This document shows, piece after piece, positions 1-9,526 of a stretch of 47,962 nucleotides of DNA. Position 1 is the stretch's first letter. Each line of letters starts with the position of its first letter. Made by a program: the position numbers and the translations under genes. The notes below the pieces were generated by a model. That model was not told where the DNA came from. It saw only the letters and a list, made by a program, of their open reading frames with translations, and did not search any database. Origin of the DNA: Caldilineaceae bacterium (GTDB lineage Bacteria; Chloroflexota; Anaerolineae; Caldilineales; Caldilineaceae). Location: the NCBI GenBank assembly GCA_022824025.1, contig JAJEBF010000020.1:1-47962 (forward strand). The letters run 5' to 3'.

Positions 1-806
1 TCCTTAGCGCGTAGCAATGCGGCCTTGAAGTCTGTGGCGTCCTGTGGATCCAGAGTGATCGGAAGTGTGGGGCCCTGCCCTCCACTGCGTGTCTGCTTCA
101 CTGAAGAAGCGTTAACTTCCTGATTCAGCACCAGCCGGGGACTGACGCGACGTGACAGAAACTGCTTAACCAACTCCGGTTCCGGCTTCATACCGCAAAT
201 GCGTTCAGTAGTCTCCGAGATTAAGTCAACCAGAAGCTCATCGGGAGTTTCGACGATATGGTTCCAGGCTTCGATGATGGTCCTATCAATAATTTCTGCT
301 CGCTGCTGCGACCGCACCGAATTCTCAGCGTCACTCACCGCCCGTCCGCTAATCACCTTTTCCAGAGATAGGTACTCCATGAACCGTTGTTCAATAATGG
401 CAGGGTCTTGGGATTCGAGGTCAATGGTCAGAAACCGTCTCTGGTCCCAATTCCCCCGCTGCAAAGGCAGATAGAGCCACCATGTCCGCCCATTGGTCAG
501 CGCAGCCAGTTCGGTTCCTTCCTGAAAGCAATATTCCAATAGCTGCTGCTGGTGGCTCTCCAGGTTTTCGCCGGGCCGTTTGACCTCGATGAAGACGGCA
601 TTAGCCGTACCTGGCCGGAGCGCAAAGTCTACCCGCCGACTTCCAACCGTGTACTCTGGGACAACCTCCGAAACGTTGAAGGGATTCCATCCGGCAAGGT
701 GTAGCAGCCTTAGAACCACCCCCTGTTTGGTGGCGGACTCGTCCAGGCTGCGCAAGAGTCCAGTGCTCTTGATCTGCTCGACCGCAAGGGCAATCGTTTC
801 GGTCAT
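1..806 (-). CDS. HsdR N-terminal-type nuclease domain protein (partial, runs off left edge)
   Basis: The minus strand is open from an ATG at 804-806 to the window edge (268 codons, no stop seen). The product has the PD-(D/E)XK pattern of the nuclease domain found at the N terminus of type I restriction R subunits: RRVDFAL (Asp60), then VFIEVKRPGE (Glu74, Lys76), followed by QLLEY, which matches the QxxxY motif (Gln88, Tyr92) typical of HsdR nucleases. Such stand-alone proteins usually lack the helicase motor, and their substrate is not known. An AGGAG sequence lies about 10 bases upstream of the start. No modification or specificity gene is visible in the window. The nuclease fold assignment is firm; the biological role (restriction or other defence) is inference. 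The rest of the protein is outside the window. Confidence 0.8.
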   Translation of the reverse strand, partial: MTETIALAVEQIKSTGLLRSLDESATKQGVVLRLLHLAGWNPFNVSEVVPEYTVGSRRVDFALRPGTANAVFIEVKRPGENLESHQQQLLEYCFQEGTELAALTNGRTWWLYLPLQRGNWDQRRFLTIDLESQDPAIIEQRFMEYLSLEKVISGRAVSDAENSVRSQQRAEIIDRTIIEAWNHIVETPDELLVDLISETTERICGMKPEPELVKQFLSRRVSPRLVLNQEVNASSVKQTRSGGQGPTLPITLDPQDATDFKAALLRAK

Positions 807-1055
807 GCTCTCGTTTCTCCTGAGTCGTAATCGACAGTTGTCTTCACCTCACCGCTCATTATCTGGCGCGGATTGGATGTGGGTTGCCCCTCTACCGGAA
901 ACTGAACCGTCCCCAACGCCAATTGTCGCTCGTCTGTCCTGCACGGTTTAAAGGTGAATTCAATCTGAGACTATCTGCCCCGCCCCAAATCACCTCCCAC
1001 AACCCCCTCCGCCTCCTACTCCAGCGCCCGTATGTCAGCCCAGATCTCCTCCGGC

Positions 1056-1366
1056 GCGCACACAGGCAGCGTCGAAGAAGCCGGCATGCAGCGGCGCAAT
1101 TGACTTGCTGGAGCTGATGGCCGGGCAGGGCACCACCTTGGGCTATACCTTCGCCCAACTGGCCCAAATCATCGAACTGGTGGAGGATAAGGAGCGCGTC
1201 GGCGTCTGTCTCGATACCTGCCACGCGCCGGGACGGCGTGCCCATGCTGCTGGAGACGCCCAAGAAGGAAGACGGCGAGGGCAAAGACGCACAAAACCTG
1301 CGGGCTCTGGCCGATCTCGTCACCGACGTCAGCCGCCTCCCCGAAGGCCTGGACCCCTTCGCCTGA
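1056..1366 (+). pseudogene. nfo: Endonuclease IV relic
   Basis: Decayed remains of an endonuclease IV (AP endonuclease) gene. The segment from about 1099 reads [13 protein letters not shown], then [16 protein letters not shown], matching the conserved core of Nfo including the metal-binding Asp/His part. After this the frame changes and about 65-70 codons are missing. From about 1235 a second frame reads [15 protein letters not shown] and ends in a TGA at 1364-1366, matching the Nfo C terminus (PMLLETPK). A shorter upstream piece reading [13 protein letters not shown] may be the HPGS..GEEAG motif, and it ends in a stop. The N-terminal third is missing. The call rests on motif recognition in three separated pieces; no functional product is possible. 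Confidence 0.75.
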
Positions 1367-1461
1367 CTCCAGCAGACTACAGGCACAACTCCCAATCTAC
1401 TGGCGTCATCCCCGCCGGCAGGGGTTGGAATCACAAAAAACTGCCTACCAGAAACCGCCCC

Positions 1462-3483
1462 TCACCATTCCACTTCCAACAACCGCAACAGCTCCTCAGC
1501 GGTTGTCGTTCCCCGCACGCGCACGCGCCGCAACTGGAAAAGATCGTCAGTCGAGTGCGTCGCCCCTGCGTTGATCGTCACGCCCCCCCAGAAACCCGCG
1601 CTCTCGAAAATCCGGATCGTGTTGCTGTCGTAGTGGCCAAATGGGTACGTCACGAATCGGGGCCGTTCCCCCAGTTCATACTCGATCGTCTCCGCGCTGC
1701 CCAAAGCCTGCCAGACCAGGTAATCATCGTTCCGATTCCGCAGGCTGGCATGATTGCGCCCGTGCGACTCAATGTACATGCCCGCGTCCTTCATCTCCCG
1801 CGCCATGTCCCACGACAGATACAGCGGGTTTCCCTCGTCCATGTAGTCGGATACCACGAAGAACATCGCCGTCATGCCGAACTCCGTCAATAACGGAAAC
1901 GCATTCTCGTAGTTGTCGCGGTAGCCGTCGTCAAAGGTGAGAATGACCGGCTTCTCCGGCAGCGGCGCGCCCTGGTTCAGATGGCTGACAAGCTCGTACA
2001 TGCTGATCGGCGTATACCCGGCGCCATTCAGCGCCTGCAGATGGCTCCTGAACAGATCGGGGCCTACCGACAGGTCCCGCCGGTACACATCCGAACCCGC
2101 CGGCGGCACGCTCACATAGTGATACATCAGAATCGGCGCCCGCGCCTGCCGGATCAACCCGTCCGGAATCGGCGGCGGGCTCGCCGACACAATGGACGTC
2201 GGCTGCTCCTCCGGCCCATAGTGAACCGCGGGCAGCATTAGGACAGACGCGCCGCTGTGCACCGCCGGCAGCATAATCACATTTGACGCACGCTCCTCCG
2301 CCATTTCCTCCCGGATGATCTGGCTCAGAATCCAGTCATGATACTTGCTCACGCGCGTATAAACGCCGTAAAACGTCGGCCGCGCACAGCCAATGCCAAA
2401 GCTTACAAGCCCGGCCAGCTGCCAGCCGCCTTCCCCGTCCGGCACCACCAGGGGGCCGCCGCTGTCACCGTGGCAAGCGTCCTTGCCCCCGTGCCGGAAC
2501 CCTGCGCACAGCATATTCTCGGTGATCATCCTGCCCATCGAGCTCGTGCACTCCTCCTCCGACACGATCGGGAGCTCCACCTGCTGCAGATCATAGGTGA
2601 GCAAACCCGCGCTGCCGTCCTCCGACATCGCGCCCCAGCCAATCACCGTTCCGACCGTGCCCGGCCCGGCCAGCTCCAGGTTGTCCGATCCCACCAGAGA
2701 GACCAACTCGCCCTCAACCGGCTCTGTCAGATGTAGCAGCGCCAGATCGTGCGCGAAATCGTGGGCAAAATCGAACCCATACCGGGGATGCAAAACGATC
2801 CGGTCAACCGACCTTTCCTCACCTTGCCCGCTGTCCAGCCTGTGCGGCCCAACCGTCGCCGTGATCTGTTCCGGCTCGGCATTGACAACGCAGTGGGCGG
2901 CCGTCAGCGCCCAGCTGGGAGCGATGAGAGTCGCCCCGCAAAAGGTGTGGTAGCCAGCCTCGGTATAGGCCCGGATCGCCACCATCCACGGCCATGCCCC
3001 CGGCGCAGCCGTCTCGCCGCCGACGATCTGCCCCTGCAACCCGGCAGGCGGCGGCGGGGCCTGCTCGATCTGCGCCGGCTCATTCGGCGCTGCCCTCTCC
3101 GTCCCCATCCCTACCGCTTGCCCCGGCCCCGCACTGCTCGACCGGGCCTCCGGCCGCAAGCTGTCCGAACCCAGCGCGGGCTCCCCGGAAGTTGCCTGCG
3201 TCTCAAGGATGACTGACCCCTGGCCGCTCATGCCCGCCGGCGCCGCTGAACCCCACCCCGGCATGACCTCGCGATTGTACAAGACCAGAATCACCAGCGG
3301 AGCCAGAATGGACAAGATGCTGAGACCGCCATAGGACCGGATCGCGCGCCGTTTGGCGGCAATTCTGCCGGTCCGCCCCGGCTTCGTTCCGCGCCCCGCG
3401 CCAGCACCAAATACGCCCCTGCTCGAGAGGGGCGCGGTCGTGATGGATTTCCGGGAAGATGCCCAGGGAAAACGCAAATTCAT
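1462..3483 (-). CDS. Membrane-anchored trypsin-like protease fused to polysaccharide deacetylase
   Basis: The 673-residue product has a basic cytoplasmic N terminus and one membrane segment (about 53-69), a Pro/Ser-rich linker, a chymotrypsin-family S1 domain (about 153-390) and a NodB polysaccharide deacetylase domain (about 447-673). The protease starts with [16 protein letters not shown], the form of an activation site, and shows the catalytic triad LTAAHC (His197), HDLALL (Asp246) and GDSGGPL (Ser341). Asp335, six residues before the serine, is the S1-pocket position giving trypsin-like Arg/Lys specificity. The deacetylase has TFDDG (Asp518/519) and SHGRNH (His574, His578) for zinc binding, plus YPFGHYD. 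The linker repeats MLPAVH twice. The orientation predicts both enzymes outside the membrane, possibly at the cell wall. The gene is divergent from the Crp/Fnr regulator. Domain calls are firm; the substrate is unknown. Confidence 0.93.
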   Translation of the reverse strand: MNLRFPWASSRKSITTAPLSSRGVFGAGAGRGTKPGRTGRIAAKRRAIRSYGGLSILSILAPLVILVLYNREVMPGWGSAAPAGMSGQGSVILETQATSGEPALGSDSLRPEARSSSAGPGQAVGMGTERAAPNEPAQIEQAPPPPAGLQGQIVGGETAAPGAWPWMVAIRAYTEAGYHTFCGATLIAPSWALTAAHCVVNAEPEQITATVGPHRLDSGQGEERSVDRIVLHPRYGFDFAHDFAHDLALLHLTEPVEGELVSLVGSDNLELAGPGTVGTVIGWGAMSEDGSAGLLTYDLQQVELPIVSEEECTSSMGRMITENMLCAGFRHGGKDACHGDSGGPLVVPDGEGGWQLAGLVSFGIGCARPTFYGVYTRVSKYHDWILSQIIREEMAEERASNVIMLPAVHSGASVLMLPAVHYGPEEQPTSIVSASPPPIPDGLIRQARAPILMYHYVSVPPAGSDVYRRDLSVGPDLFRSHLQALNGAGYTPISMYELVSHLNQGAPLPEKPVILTFDDGYRDNYENAFPLLTEFGMTAMFFVVSDYMDEGNPLYLSWDMAREMKDAGMYIESHGRNHASLRNRNDDYLVWQALGSAETIEYELGERPRFVTYPFGHYDSNTIRIFESAGFWGGVTINAGATHSTDDLFQLRRVRVRGTTTAEELLRLLEVEW

Positions 3484-3525
3484 GCCTGCATTTTATCAAA
3501 ACCAGATCGATAAAGCCAAAAAAGG

Positions 3526-3553
3526 TTGATAATTTCGCCCCGTCGCGTATAAT
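3526..3553 (+). promoter_or_regulatory. Sigma70-type promoter for the Crp/Fnr gene
   Basis: TTGATA at 3526-3531 and TATAAT at 3548-3553 are separated by 16 bases, in the 147-base gap between two divergent genes. The local A+T richness contrasts with the surrounding sequence. It points to the Crp/Fnr regulator gene starting at 3631. Confidence 0.7.
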
Positions 3554-3630
3554 AATGGAGCGCAATAGACTCAACGCTCGGTACCGAGGCCGCCGCGCGC
3601 CAGACAAGCGGCGGGCGAGGAGAAACCAAC

Positions 3631-4359
3631 ATGGCCGTCATGAAGATGTCCGCGGCGCTGCCGCCAGCAGAAAAAATGAAGTTCCTCTCCGAACTGATGG
3701 TCTTTCAGGACCTGACTTCCAGAGAGATGGAGGAGTTGAACCGGATTACAACGATGAGCACTGTGCGCAAAGGACGGGTCTTCTACCGCCCCGAAGAGCC
3801 GGGGGAAGTCCTTTTCATTCTCAAAGAAGGCCGCGTGCAACTCTACCGCATCAGCCCTGAAGGCAAAAAACTGGTCATCACCACCCTTGGCCCCCACACC
3901 CTCTTCGGCGAGATGGCCCTGCTCGGCACAAAGATGCACAATACCTTTGCCGAAGCCATTGACGACTGCCTGATCTGTGTCATGAGCCGCAACGACCTGG
4001 AGCGGCTTATCCTCAGCAAGCCCCAGGTTGCCCTCCGCATTCTCGAAATCACCGGCCAGCGCCTGCAGGAAGCTGAAGAAAGTCTCGAAAATATGGCCTT
4101 CAAAGGCATCCCTGCCCGCCTGGCCAACCTGCTCCTTCGCCTCTCCGAAGAGCAGGAGTCCGACGAAGTGACCGGCCTCACCCACCAGGATCTGGCCGAA
4201 AGCATCGGCACCTACCGCGAAACCGCCACCCAGGTCCTCAACGACCTCAAAGCGCGCGGGCTGATCGAAATCGGCCGCAAACGCATCAAACTGCTCGACC
4301 GGGAGACGATCTCCGTCATCGGCAGCAGACGCATCAAACTGCTCGACGAGAAAATCTGA
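3631..4359 (+). CDS. Crp/Fnr-family transcriptional regulator
   Basis: The product is 242 aa, the usual size for the family. A cyclic-nucleotide-binding-like beta-roll spans about residues 24-140 (FGEMALLG is the phosphate-cassette region), a dimerisation helix follows, and a Crp-type winged helix lies at about 183-224 ([24 protein letters not shown]). The stretch after FGEMALLG reads KMHNTFAEA and lacks the Arg-Ser/Thr-Ala motif that holds cAMP phosphate, so the ligand may not be cAMP; there is no Fnr-type cysteine cluster. The C terminus carries a small internal repeat, RKRIKLLD and [12 protein letters not shown] lies ahead of the ATG. It is divergent from the protease/deacetylase gene, which it may control. 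The family is firm; target and ligand are unknown. Confidence 0.93.
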   Translation: MAVMKMSAALPPAEKMKFLSELMVFQDLTSREMEELNRITTMSTVRKGRVFYRPEEPGEVLFILKEGRVQLYRISPEGKKLVITTLGPHTLFGEMALLGTKMHNTFAEAIDDCLICVMSRNDLERLILSKPQVALRILEITGQRLQEAEESLENMAFKGIPARLANLLLRLSEEQESDEVTGLTHQDLAESIGTYRETATQVLNDLKARGLIEIGRKRIKLLDRETISVIGSRRIKLLDEKI

Positions 4360-4456
4360 ACCGCGCCGGCCGGAATCCACAGCTTGGCGGCCAGTCACAC
4401 CAGTAGATCCCGAGATTTGCTGGCCAACGGTCACGAATCAACGGTGGTCCACTGCC

Positions 4457-5608
4457 ATGTACGACCGCTCCACCCAGGTCGACCGCAGCGCAGACAGCAT
4501 CAACTTTGGCATCGGCCAGCCCGACTTCGCGCTCCTGCCCCACGCCCTGATACGCCGGGTCGCGGCCGAACGTTTCGCCGAAGGCGACACCGAGCTGCTC
4601 AACTACGGCTTCCCCCAGGGTGACGGCCGTTTCCGCTGGGCGCTTGCCGACTTTCTCAGCCGCGGCTACTGTGCCCCCGTCCCGCCCCAGCAGCTGATGA
4701 TCACCGCCGGCGCCTCGCAGGCCCTCAACCTGCTCTGCACCCTCCTTACCCGCCCCGGCGACACCGTCTTCGTCGAAGAGCCAAGCTACTTTCTCGCCCT
4801 GCGCATCTTTCAGGAAGATCACCGGCTCAATGCCGTGCCGATCCCGACCGACGGGCACGGGCTGGAACCGGCGGCCGTTGAAGAGGCCCTCACCCGCCAC
4901 AACCCCACCTTTCTCTACACCATCCCCACCTACCAGAACCCCACCGGCCGCACCCTTCCCCACAGCCGCCGTCAAGAGCTGCTGGCCCTGGCCGAAAAGC
5001 ATGATTTCCTGATCGTCGCCGACGAGGTCTATCATCTTCTCGATTTCGGAACGCCGCCGCCTGCCCCCTTCGCCTCCGCCGCCGATTCCGGCAGAGCGCT
5101 CTCCCTCGGTTCATTCTCAAAGATCCTCGCGCCCGGCCTGCGCCTGGGGTGGGTGCAGACTTCAGCGCAGAGGGCGCGTCAATTCGCCGCCAGCGGCCTC
5201 GTCGACAGCGGCGGCGGGCTCAACCACTTCACATCCAATCTGGTGCGGGTCGCCTTGGAGGGGGGCGGCCAGAGAGACTATCTCGACGGTCTGCGCCGCG
5301 CCTACCGGCAGCGGGTCCAGGCAATGGACGCCGCCCTCCACAAACACATCGGCGACCGCGCAACCTGGACTGTGCCCCGCGGCGGCTTCTTCTTCTGGCT
5401 CACCTGCGCCGAAAGCCTCGACACGACCGCGCTGCTGGCTGCCGCCGCTTCCGCTAAAGTCGGCTTTCTCCCCGGCCCCCGCTGCTCCAGCGTCAACGGC
5501 CTCAGCCACTGCCTGCGCCTCTGTTTCGCCCACTACGCCATCCCCGAAATCGAAGAAGGCATCCGCCGCCTCGGCCAAGTGTTCGACAGTTTCCAGCACA
5601 CCCCGTAA
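4457..5608 (+). CDS. PLP-dependent aminotransferase, class I/II
   Basis: The 383-residue fold-type I aminotransferase resembles the 2-aminoadipate/MocR-type branch but has no DNA-binding domain. Visible motifs are ITAGASQALNLL (cofactor phosphate region), YTIPTYQNPTGR (Asn161, contacting the cofactor), VADEVY (Asp189, Tyr192) and SLGSFSKILAPGLRLGW with the Schiff-base lysine Lys222. It transfers amino groups between an amino acid and a 2-oxo acid in the cytoplasm; the substrate cannot be read from sequence. The start at 4457 gives the expected N terminus, but the ribosome site is weak. It lies 97 bases after the Crp/Fnr gene on the same strand and might be co-transcribed with it. Confidence 0.92.
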   Translation: MYDRSTQVDRSADSINFGIGQPDFALLPHALIRRVAAERFAEGDTELLNYGFPQGDGRFRWALADFLSRGYCAPVPPQQLMITAGASQALNLLCTLLTRPGDTVFVEEPSYFLALRIFQEDHRLNAVPIPTDGHGLEPAAVEEALTRHNPTFLYTIPTYQNPTGRTLPHSRRQELLALAEKHDFLIVADEVYHLLDFGTPPPAPFASAADSGRALSLGSFSKILAPGLRLGWVQTSAQRARQFAASGLVDSGGGLNHFTSNLVRVALEGGGQRDYLDGLRRAYRQRVQAMDAALHKHIGDRATWTVPRGGFFFWLTCAESLDTTALLAAAASAKVGFLPGPRCSSVNGLSHCLRLCFAHYAIPEIEEGIRRLGQVFDSFQHTP

Positions 5609-5794
5609 GCAACCGGTGTTACTGGTCAGTTAGAATTCGCTGGCGCTTGGAGTGACTCATTCCCAATGAGACGAACCAGGCTGCAAATCATGCCTTCCCG
5701 CGATGTTGGGCCTCGCGTTCCCGTTGATGACAACGGCGTCCGGCGCGTATGCCCGCAGAGCCCCTACATCCTGCAGTTCTCCCCCATCTCAAAC

Positions 5795-6727
5795 CTATTC
5801 ATACCAGCCGGACCCGATGATCACCCCGCCGTAACGCACCATCCAGGCATGTTTGACCTGTTCCTCGGTGCCGTCCTTCGTAGGATTCGACGCGGACAGA
5901 TACTCTACCCACAACCCATCCTCGGTAGCGCTCAGCATCAGATCGCTGAAGCGATTGCCCGTCGAGTCCACCCCCAGATCTCCCTTCAAATCCAGTCCTA
6001 TAATATCTGGATGAGGGTGGGCGATGATCAGATCGTTCTCGTCAATGATGAAAACATACCACTCGCCATCGACACTTTCGGATGAGCTGAAGTACGCAAT
6101 CGCCTCTTCTCGGCCATAGGCCTTGAAGTACCGGACTGCCTGATCAACAAATGCAACCGTATATTCGGCAGGTTTCTCCTTGCTGACGCCCAAATTCAAA
6201 GTTGGCAAGACCTGGTACCAGCCGGAACCGAAGATCAACCCGTCGTGCCGTACTACCCATGAATGCTTGTACTCCTGATTGCCGGAAACAGGATTGAGGA
6301 AGAAATAATCGACCCACTTCCCTTCCTCGGTGGCGCCAGCTATCTCTTCACCGTGCCGGTAGCCGGTGAAATCCACCCCGACCTCGCCTCTCAAATCCTC
6401 ACCTAGCATATCCGGGTTTGCCGCAAGCGCGATCAGCTTTTCGTTCTCATCAAAAATGAACACATACCACTCACCGTCTATGCTTTCGGGCGAGTTGTAA
6501 TATGCTACCGTCGCCTCCCGCCCCTTCGCGTCGTACAGCCGCTGCGCCTTCTCTACCATCGCCACCGTGTAGCCTGCGCGGTCCGCTTTGGAGACCTGCC
6601 GGCTTGGCTTGTGGACGGAACCGTCCATCTTTCCATGGCGCGGCATATAGTGATAACAGCCGGACACAAACAAGGCGGCGGCCGCCAGTACGACTGCCAG
6701 TCTACCCGGAAACAAACGCCTACTCAT
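5795..6727 (-). CDS. Lipoprotein with two tandem Cache-type domains
   Basis: The start is set at the ATG at 6725-6727, preceded by AGGAGGAGGAGA; longer readings only add a basic non-secretory extension. The 310-residue product begins with a lipoprotein signal (RLAVVLAAAALFVSGC, lipobox VSGC) and then carries two copies of about 120 residues. Each copy has the order YTVA-, GREA.AYY/F, DGEWYVFI, D..G.DL.G..GVD.TG, W.EY and a final V..G.I.GSGWY. This is the pattern of Cache sensor domains, which usually sit outside the membrane in chemoreceptors and histidine kinases. Here no transmembrane signalling domain follows, so the protein is a free lipid-anchored double sensor or binding protein. The ligand is unknown and there is no obvious partner next door. 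Confidence 0.85.
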   Translation of the reverse strand: MSRRLFPGRLAVVLAAAALFVSGCYHYMPRHGKMDGSVHKPSRQVSKADRAGYTVAMVEKAQRLYDAKGREATVAYYNSPESIDGEWYVFIFDENEKLIALAANPDMLGEDLRGEVGVDFTGYRHGEEIAGATEEGKWVDYFFLNPVSGNQEYKHSWVVRHDGLIFGSGWYQVLPTLNLGVSKEKPAEYTVAFVDQAVRYFKAYGREEAIAYFSSSESVDGEWYVFIIDENDLIIAHPHPDIIGLDLKGDLGVDSTGNRFSDLMLSATEDGLWVEYLSASNPTKDGTEEQVKHAWMVRYGGVIIGSGWYE

Positions 6728-7157
6728 TCTCCTCCTCCTCCGATCCGCCGCGGCGAGGTTCCAAACGAAATCCCCCATCTGTACTCGACGCAGAAATTGA
6801 AAAAATCTTGTCAATCCACTTCTCTTCGACAATGCCAACCATCGCAATCAGTGGCCTGCCCTAGTGGTTGTACCACCCGTCATGTTAGTCCGACAAGTAC
6901 AGGGACAGAATCGGCAGGCATGAGGGCTTTAGGCGCCGGCGGCCGGTATCACGGAGAACTGTGCGGTCTGACCCGGTTGGAAGTCCGACTGCGCGCACCC
7001 AAGCACTCGAATACTTATCTGCGATCAAATTCAATTCTAGAGCGGACCGCCAAATCAACCGACTTCTGCCAAACTATCAACTCCTGCAACGACCGTAAAG
7101 GTGTCATGTGACCCTTTATCAACCAGGCGGCTGCTACTTATCTGTTTGCAGCCCGTT
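6728..7157. other. Intergenic region, no gene seen
   Basis: The 430 bases between the Cache lipoprotein gene and pdxA (both minus strand) have no convincing coding sequence in six frames and no tRNA-like fold. A TTGACA on the minus strand near 6800 lacks a matching -10 at normal spacing. This gap must hold the lipoprotein promoter. Confidence 0.5.
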
Positions 7158-8159
7158 CTATCCACTGCCCTTCGCCATCGTCACAGCTACACTAATCGCC
7201 GCCAGCATGCTCTCCTCGCTGGCCTTTCCCGTCCCCGCGATATCAAAGGCGGTGCCGTGATCCACCGAAGTCCGAATTATCGGCAGGCCAATGCTTACAT
7301 TGACCCCGCTGTCGAAGGCCAGCAGCTTCATCGGAATATGCCCCTGGTCGTGGTACATCGCCACAACGATATCGTATTCACCCCGCGTCGCGCGCAGAAA
7401 GACCGTATCCGGCGGCTGCGGATCGGAGACCGTCCAGCCGCTGGCGCGCGCCTGCTCAATAGCCGGCTGAATCTGCTCCGCCTCCTGCACGCCGAACAGC
7501 CCGTTCTCGCTCGCGTGCGGGTTCAATCCCGCCACCGCGATCCGCGGCGCCTCGATCCCCAGCATCCGACAGGAGTTGTAAGCCAGCTCGATCACCTCCA
7601 GCACCCGCGCCGGCCTGACCCGCCCGATCGCCTCCTCCAGCGCAACGTGCGTGCTCACATGCACTACCCGCAGCGACGGCCCGACCAGCAGCATCGACAC
7701 CCGCTCAGCCCCGGTGCGCTCGGCCAGCAGCTCAGTATGGCCGGGGTACAGGAAACCGGCCCGGTGCATCGCCTCCTTGTTCAGCGGCGCGGTCACCACC
7801 GCCTCCACCTGCCCCGCCATGGCAAGATCACACGCGCGCATCACATATTCCACCGCGGCCCGCCCCGCGCCCGCGCTCACCTGCCCCACCGGCGCATCGG
7901 CCAGATCGACGTTCGCCAGATCCAACAGCGGTGCCGTCCCCTCCTCATAGCTGCCGCCCGGTATATCCTCAATCCGTTCAAAGCGGGGCGCGATCGCCAG
8001 CCCCGCCGCCGCCCTGTCGAGAACGCCCCGGTCCCCCACCACGAGCGGCCGGCAAGCCGCAAATACCTCTCGATGTCCCAATGCCTTCAGCACCACCTCC
8101 GGCCCGATGCCGGCGGGGTCGCCCAGCGTAATCGCCAGTATTGGACGGCTGTCAGCCAC
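7158..8159 (-). CDS. pdxA: 4-hydroxythreonine-4-phosphate dehydrogenase
   Basis: PdxA-family NAD-dependent dehydrogenase, 333 aa, full length. The start is GTG (8157-8159) with AAAGGTG seven bases upstream. The family signature ITLGDPAGIGPEV is at the N terminus, and the three metal-ligand histidines are in PGHTELLAE, VSTHVAL and YHDQGH. PdxA oxidises 4-phosphohydroxy-L-threonine in pyridoxal phosphate synthesis. No other vitamin B6 gene is present nearby. A PdxA2-type role in catabolism of phospho-threonate or related sugar acids is a real alternative, especially as the next gene is a sugar-type oxidoreductase; the DUF1537 kinase that usually accompanies PdxA2 is absent. The family is firm, the exact substrate less so. 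Confidence 0.92.
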   Translation of the reverse strand: MADSRPILAITLGDPAGIGPEVVLKALGHREVFAACRPLVVGDRGVLDRAAAGLAIAPRFERIEDIPGGSYEEGTAPLLDLANVDLADAPVGQVSAGAGRAAVEYVMRACDLAMAGQVEAVVTAPLNKEAMHRAGFLYPGHTELLAERTGAERVSMLLVGPSLRVVHVSTHVALEEAIGRVRPARVLEVIELAYNSCRMLGIEAPRIAVAGLNPHASENGLFGVQEAEQIQPAIEQARASGWTVSDPQPPDTVFLRATRGEYDIVVAMYHDQGHIPMKLLAFDSGVNVSIGLPIIRTSVDHGTAFDIAGTGKASEESMLAAISVAVTMAKGSG

Positions 8160-8471
8160 GGTTCACACCTTTCTGCTTGTCTGAGCTCTAATCTGTCTGC
8201 TCAGGGGATTGCCTGACCCGCTACCCTGCCCGCGCCAGGTAAGACCGATGCTATCACCCCCAGCCGCGCCCGCAAAACATGTCCCCGCGCCGGCTGCGGC
8301 AGCCTCGGAACGGCGCGCCTGGCACGCGCCTTGTCCCCGCGTGATAGCGCGATGCCCACCGATCCGCTACACTATGGAGGCGCGCCTTGAAGGCGCCCCG
8401 ATCCGGTTGCCGCCGGCCGTCTGCGCTCGCGCATCCAGCGGCGCCCAAACACACTTCTGGAGAATCCCGCC
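8160..8471. other. Divergent intergenic region
   Basis: The 312 bases between the divergent pdxA and Gfo/Idh/MocA genes must hold promoters for both. No pair of boxes at normal spacing is clear. No RNA gene or small reading frame with a plausible start is seen. Confidence 0.4.
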
Positions 8472-9491
8472 ATGGCAAACATCGCACTCATCGGCTGCGC
8501 CCATATCCACACGCCCGGCTTCGTCAAGCGCCTGCAGGCCCGTTCCGACGTCTGCGCCGTCGCCGTCTGGGACCGCGACCCGGCTCGCGCCGGCGCCTGC
8601 GGCGGCCAACTCGACGCGCCCGTCTCCGACAGCGTCGACGCCATCTTGCGCGACGACGCCGTTGACGGCGTCATCATCTGCTCCGAAACCGATCAACACG
8701 AGCCGCTTGTCACCGCCGCGGCCGCCGCAGGCAAGCACATGTTCGTGGAAAAACCGCTCGGCATCGGCGCGCAGGACGCCAACCGCATGGCCGCGGCCAT
8801 CGAAAAGGCCGGCGTCCTCTTTCAGACCGGCTACTTCAGCCGCGGCATCCCGGTCCACCAGGCCCTCAAGGATCTCGTGGAGCGAGGCGTCTTCGGCCAG
8901 ATTACCCGCGCCCGCTTCGTCAACTGCCATGCCGGCGCGCTGCGCGATATCTTCACGCCCGACTGGCTGTGGATGACCGACATGGAGCAGGCCGGCGTCG
9001 GCGCATTCGGTGATCTCGGCACGCACGCGCTCGACCTGATGTTGTGGATTCTGGGCGATGTGGACAGCGTGACCGCCGCCCTCAATGTCGTCGTGGAAAA
9101 GTACGGCCCCGACTGTGACGAGACCGGCGAAGCGCTCTTCCGGTTCAGCAGCGGCGCAATCGGTTCGCTCGCCGCCGCCTGGGTCGACGTGGCCGAACCC
9201 ATCACCGCCGAAATCAGCGGCACCGAGGGCCACGCCTACATCTTCAACCGCAGCGACCTCTACATCACCACCGCCAACCTTGAGGGCGCCGACGGCCAGC
9301 GGCCCTGGACCGACCTGCCCCCCGCCTGGCCCCACGCCTTCGACCTCTTCCTCGACGCCCTCAACGCGCCCGACCCGTCCGCAAGGGCCTCCATCCCCCT
9401 CGTAACCGCCCGCGAAGCCGCCTACCGCAGCATCGTCATGGAAGCCATGTACAAGGCGGCGGCCGAGGGGTCGTGGGTGTCCTTAACCTGA
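8472..9491 (+). CDS. Gfo/Idh/MocA-family oxidoreductase
   Basis: The 339-residue NAD(P)-dependent dehydrogenase starts with an N-terminal Rossmann fold (IALIGCAHIHTPGF, in which the usual third glycine region is atypical). MFVEKPLG (EKP motif, catalytic lysine) is near residues 92-99, and GAFGDLGTHALDL in the C-terminal domain holds the conserved Asp and His of the active site. GGAG precedes the ATG. Members oxidise or reduce sugars, inositols and related polyols. It is divergent from pdxA and stands alone on this strand. The family is firm, the substrate unknown. Confidence 0.92.
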   Translation: MANIALIGCAHIHTPGFVKRLQARSDVCAVAVWDRDPARAGACGGQLDAPVSDSVDAILRDDAVDGVIICSETDQHEPLVTAAAAAGKHMFVEKPLGIGAQDANRMAAAIEKAGVLFQTGYFSRGIPVHQALKDLVERGVFGQITRARFVNCHAGALRDIFTPDWLWMTDMEQAGVGAFGDLGTHALDLMLWILGDVDSVTAALNVVVEKYGPDCDETGEALFRFSSGAIGSLAAAWVDVAEPITAEISGTEGHAYIFNRSDLYITTANLEGADGQRPWTDLPPAWPHAFDLFLDALNAPDPSARASIPLVTAREAAYRSIVMEAMYKAAAEGSWVSLT

Positions 9492-9526
9492 ACGTCACGG
9501 CGCATCAAACTGAAGCTCTGGGAGGT

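Noticed and set aside
892..1434. Minus-strand 180-codon frame over the Nfo relic
   Set aside because: Arg/Ser-rich, no family resemblance, and antiparallel to the recognisable endonuclease IV pieces.
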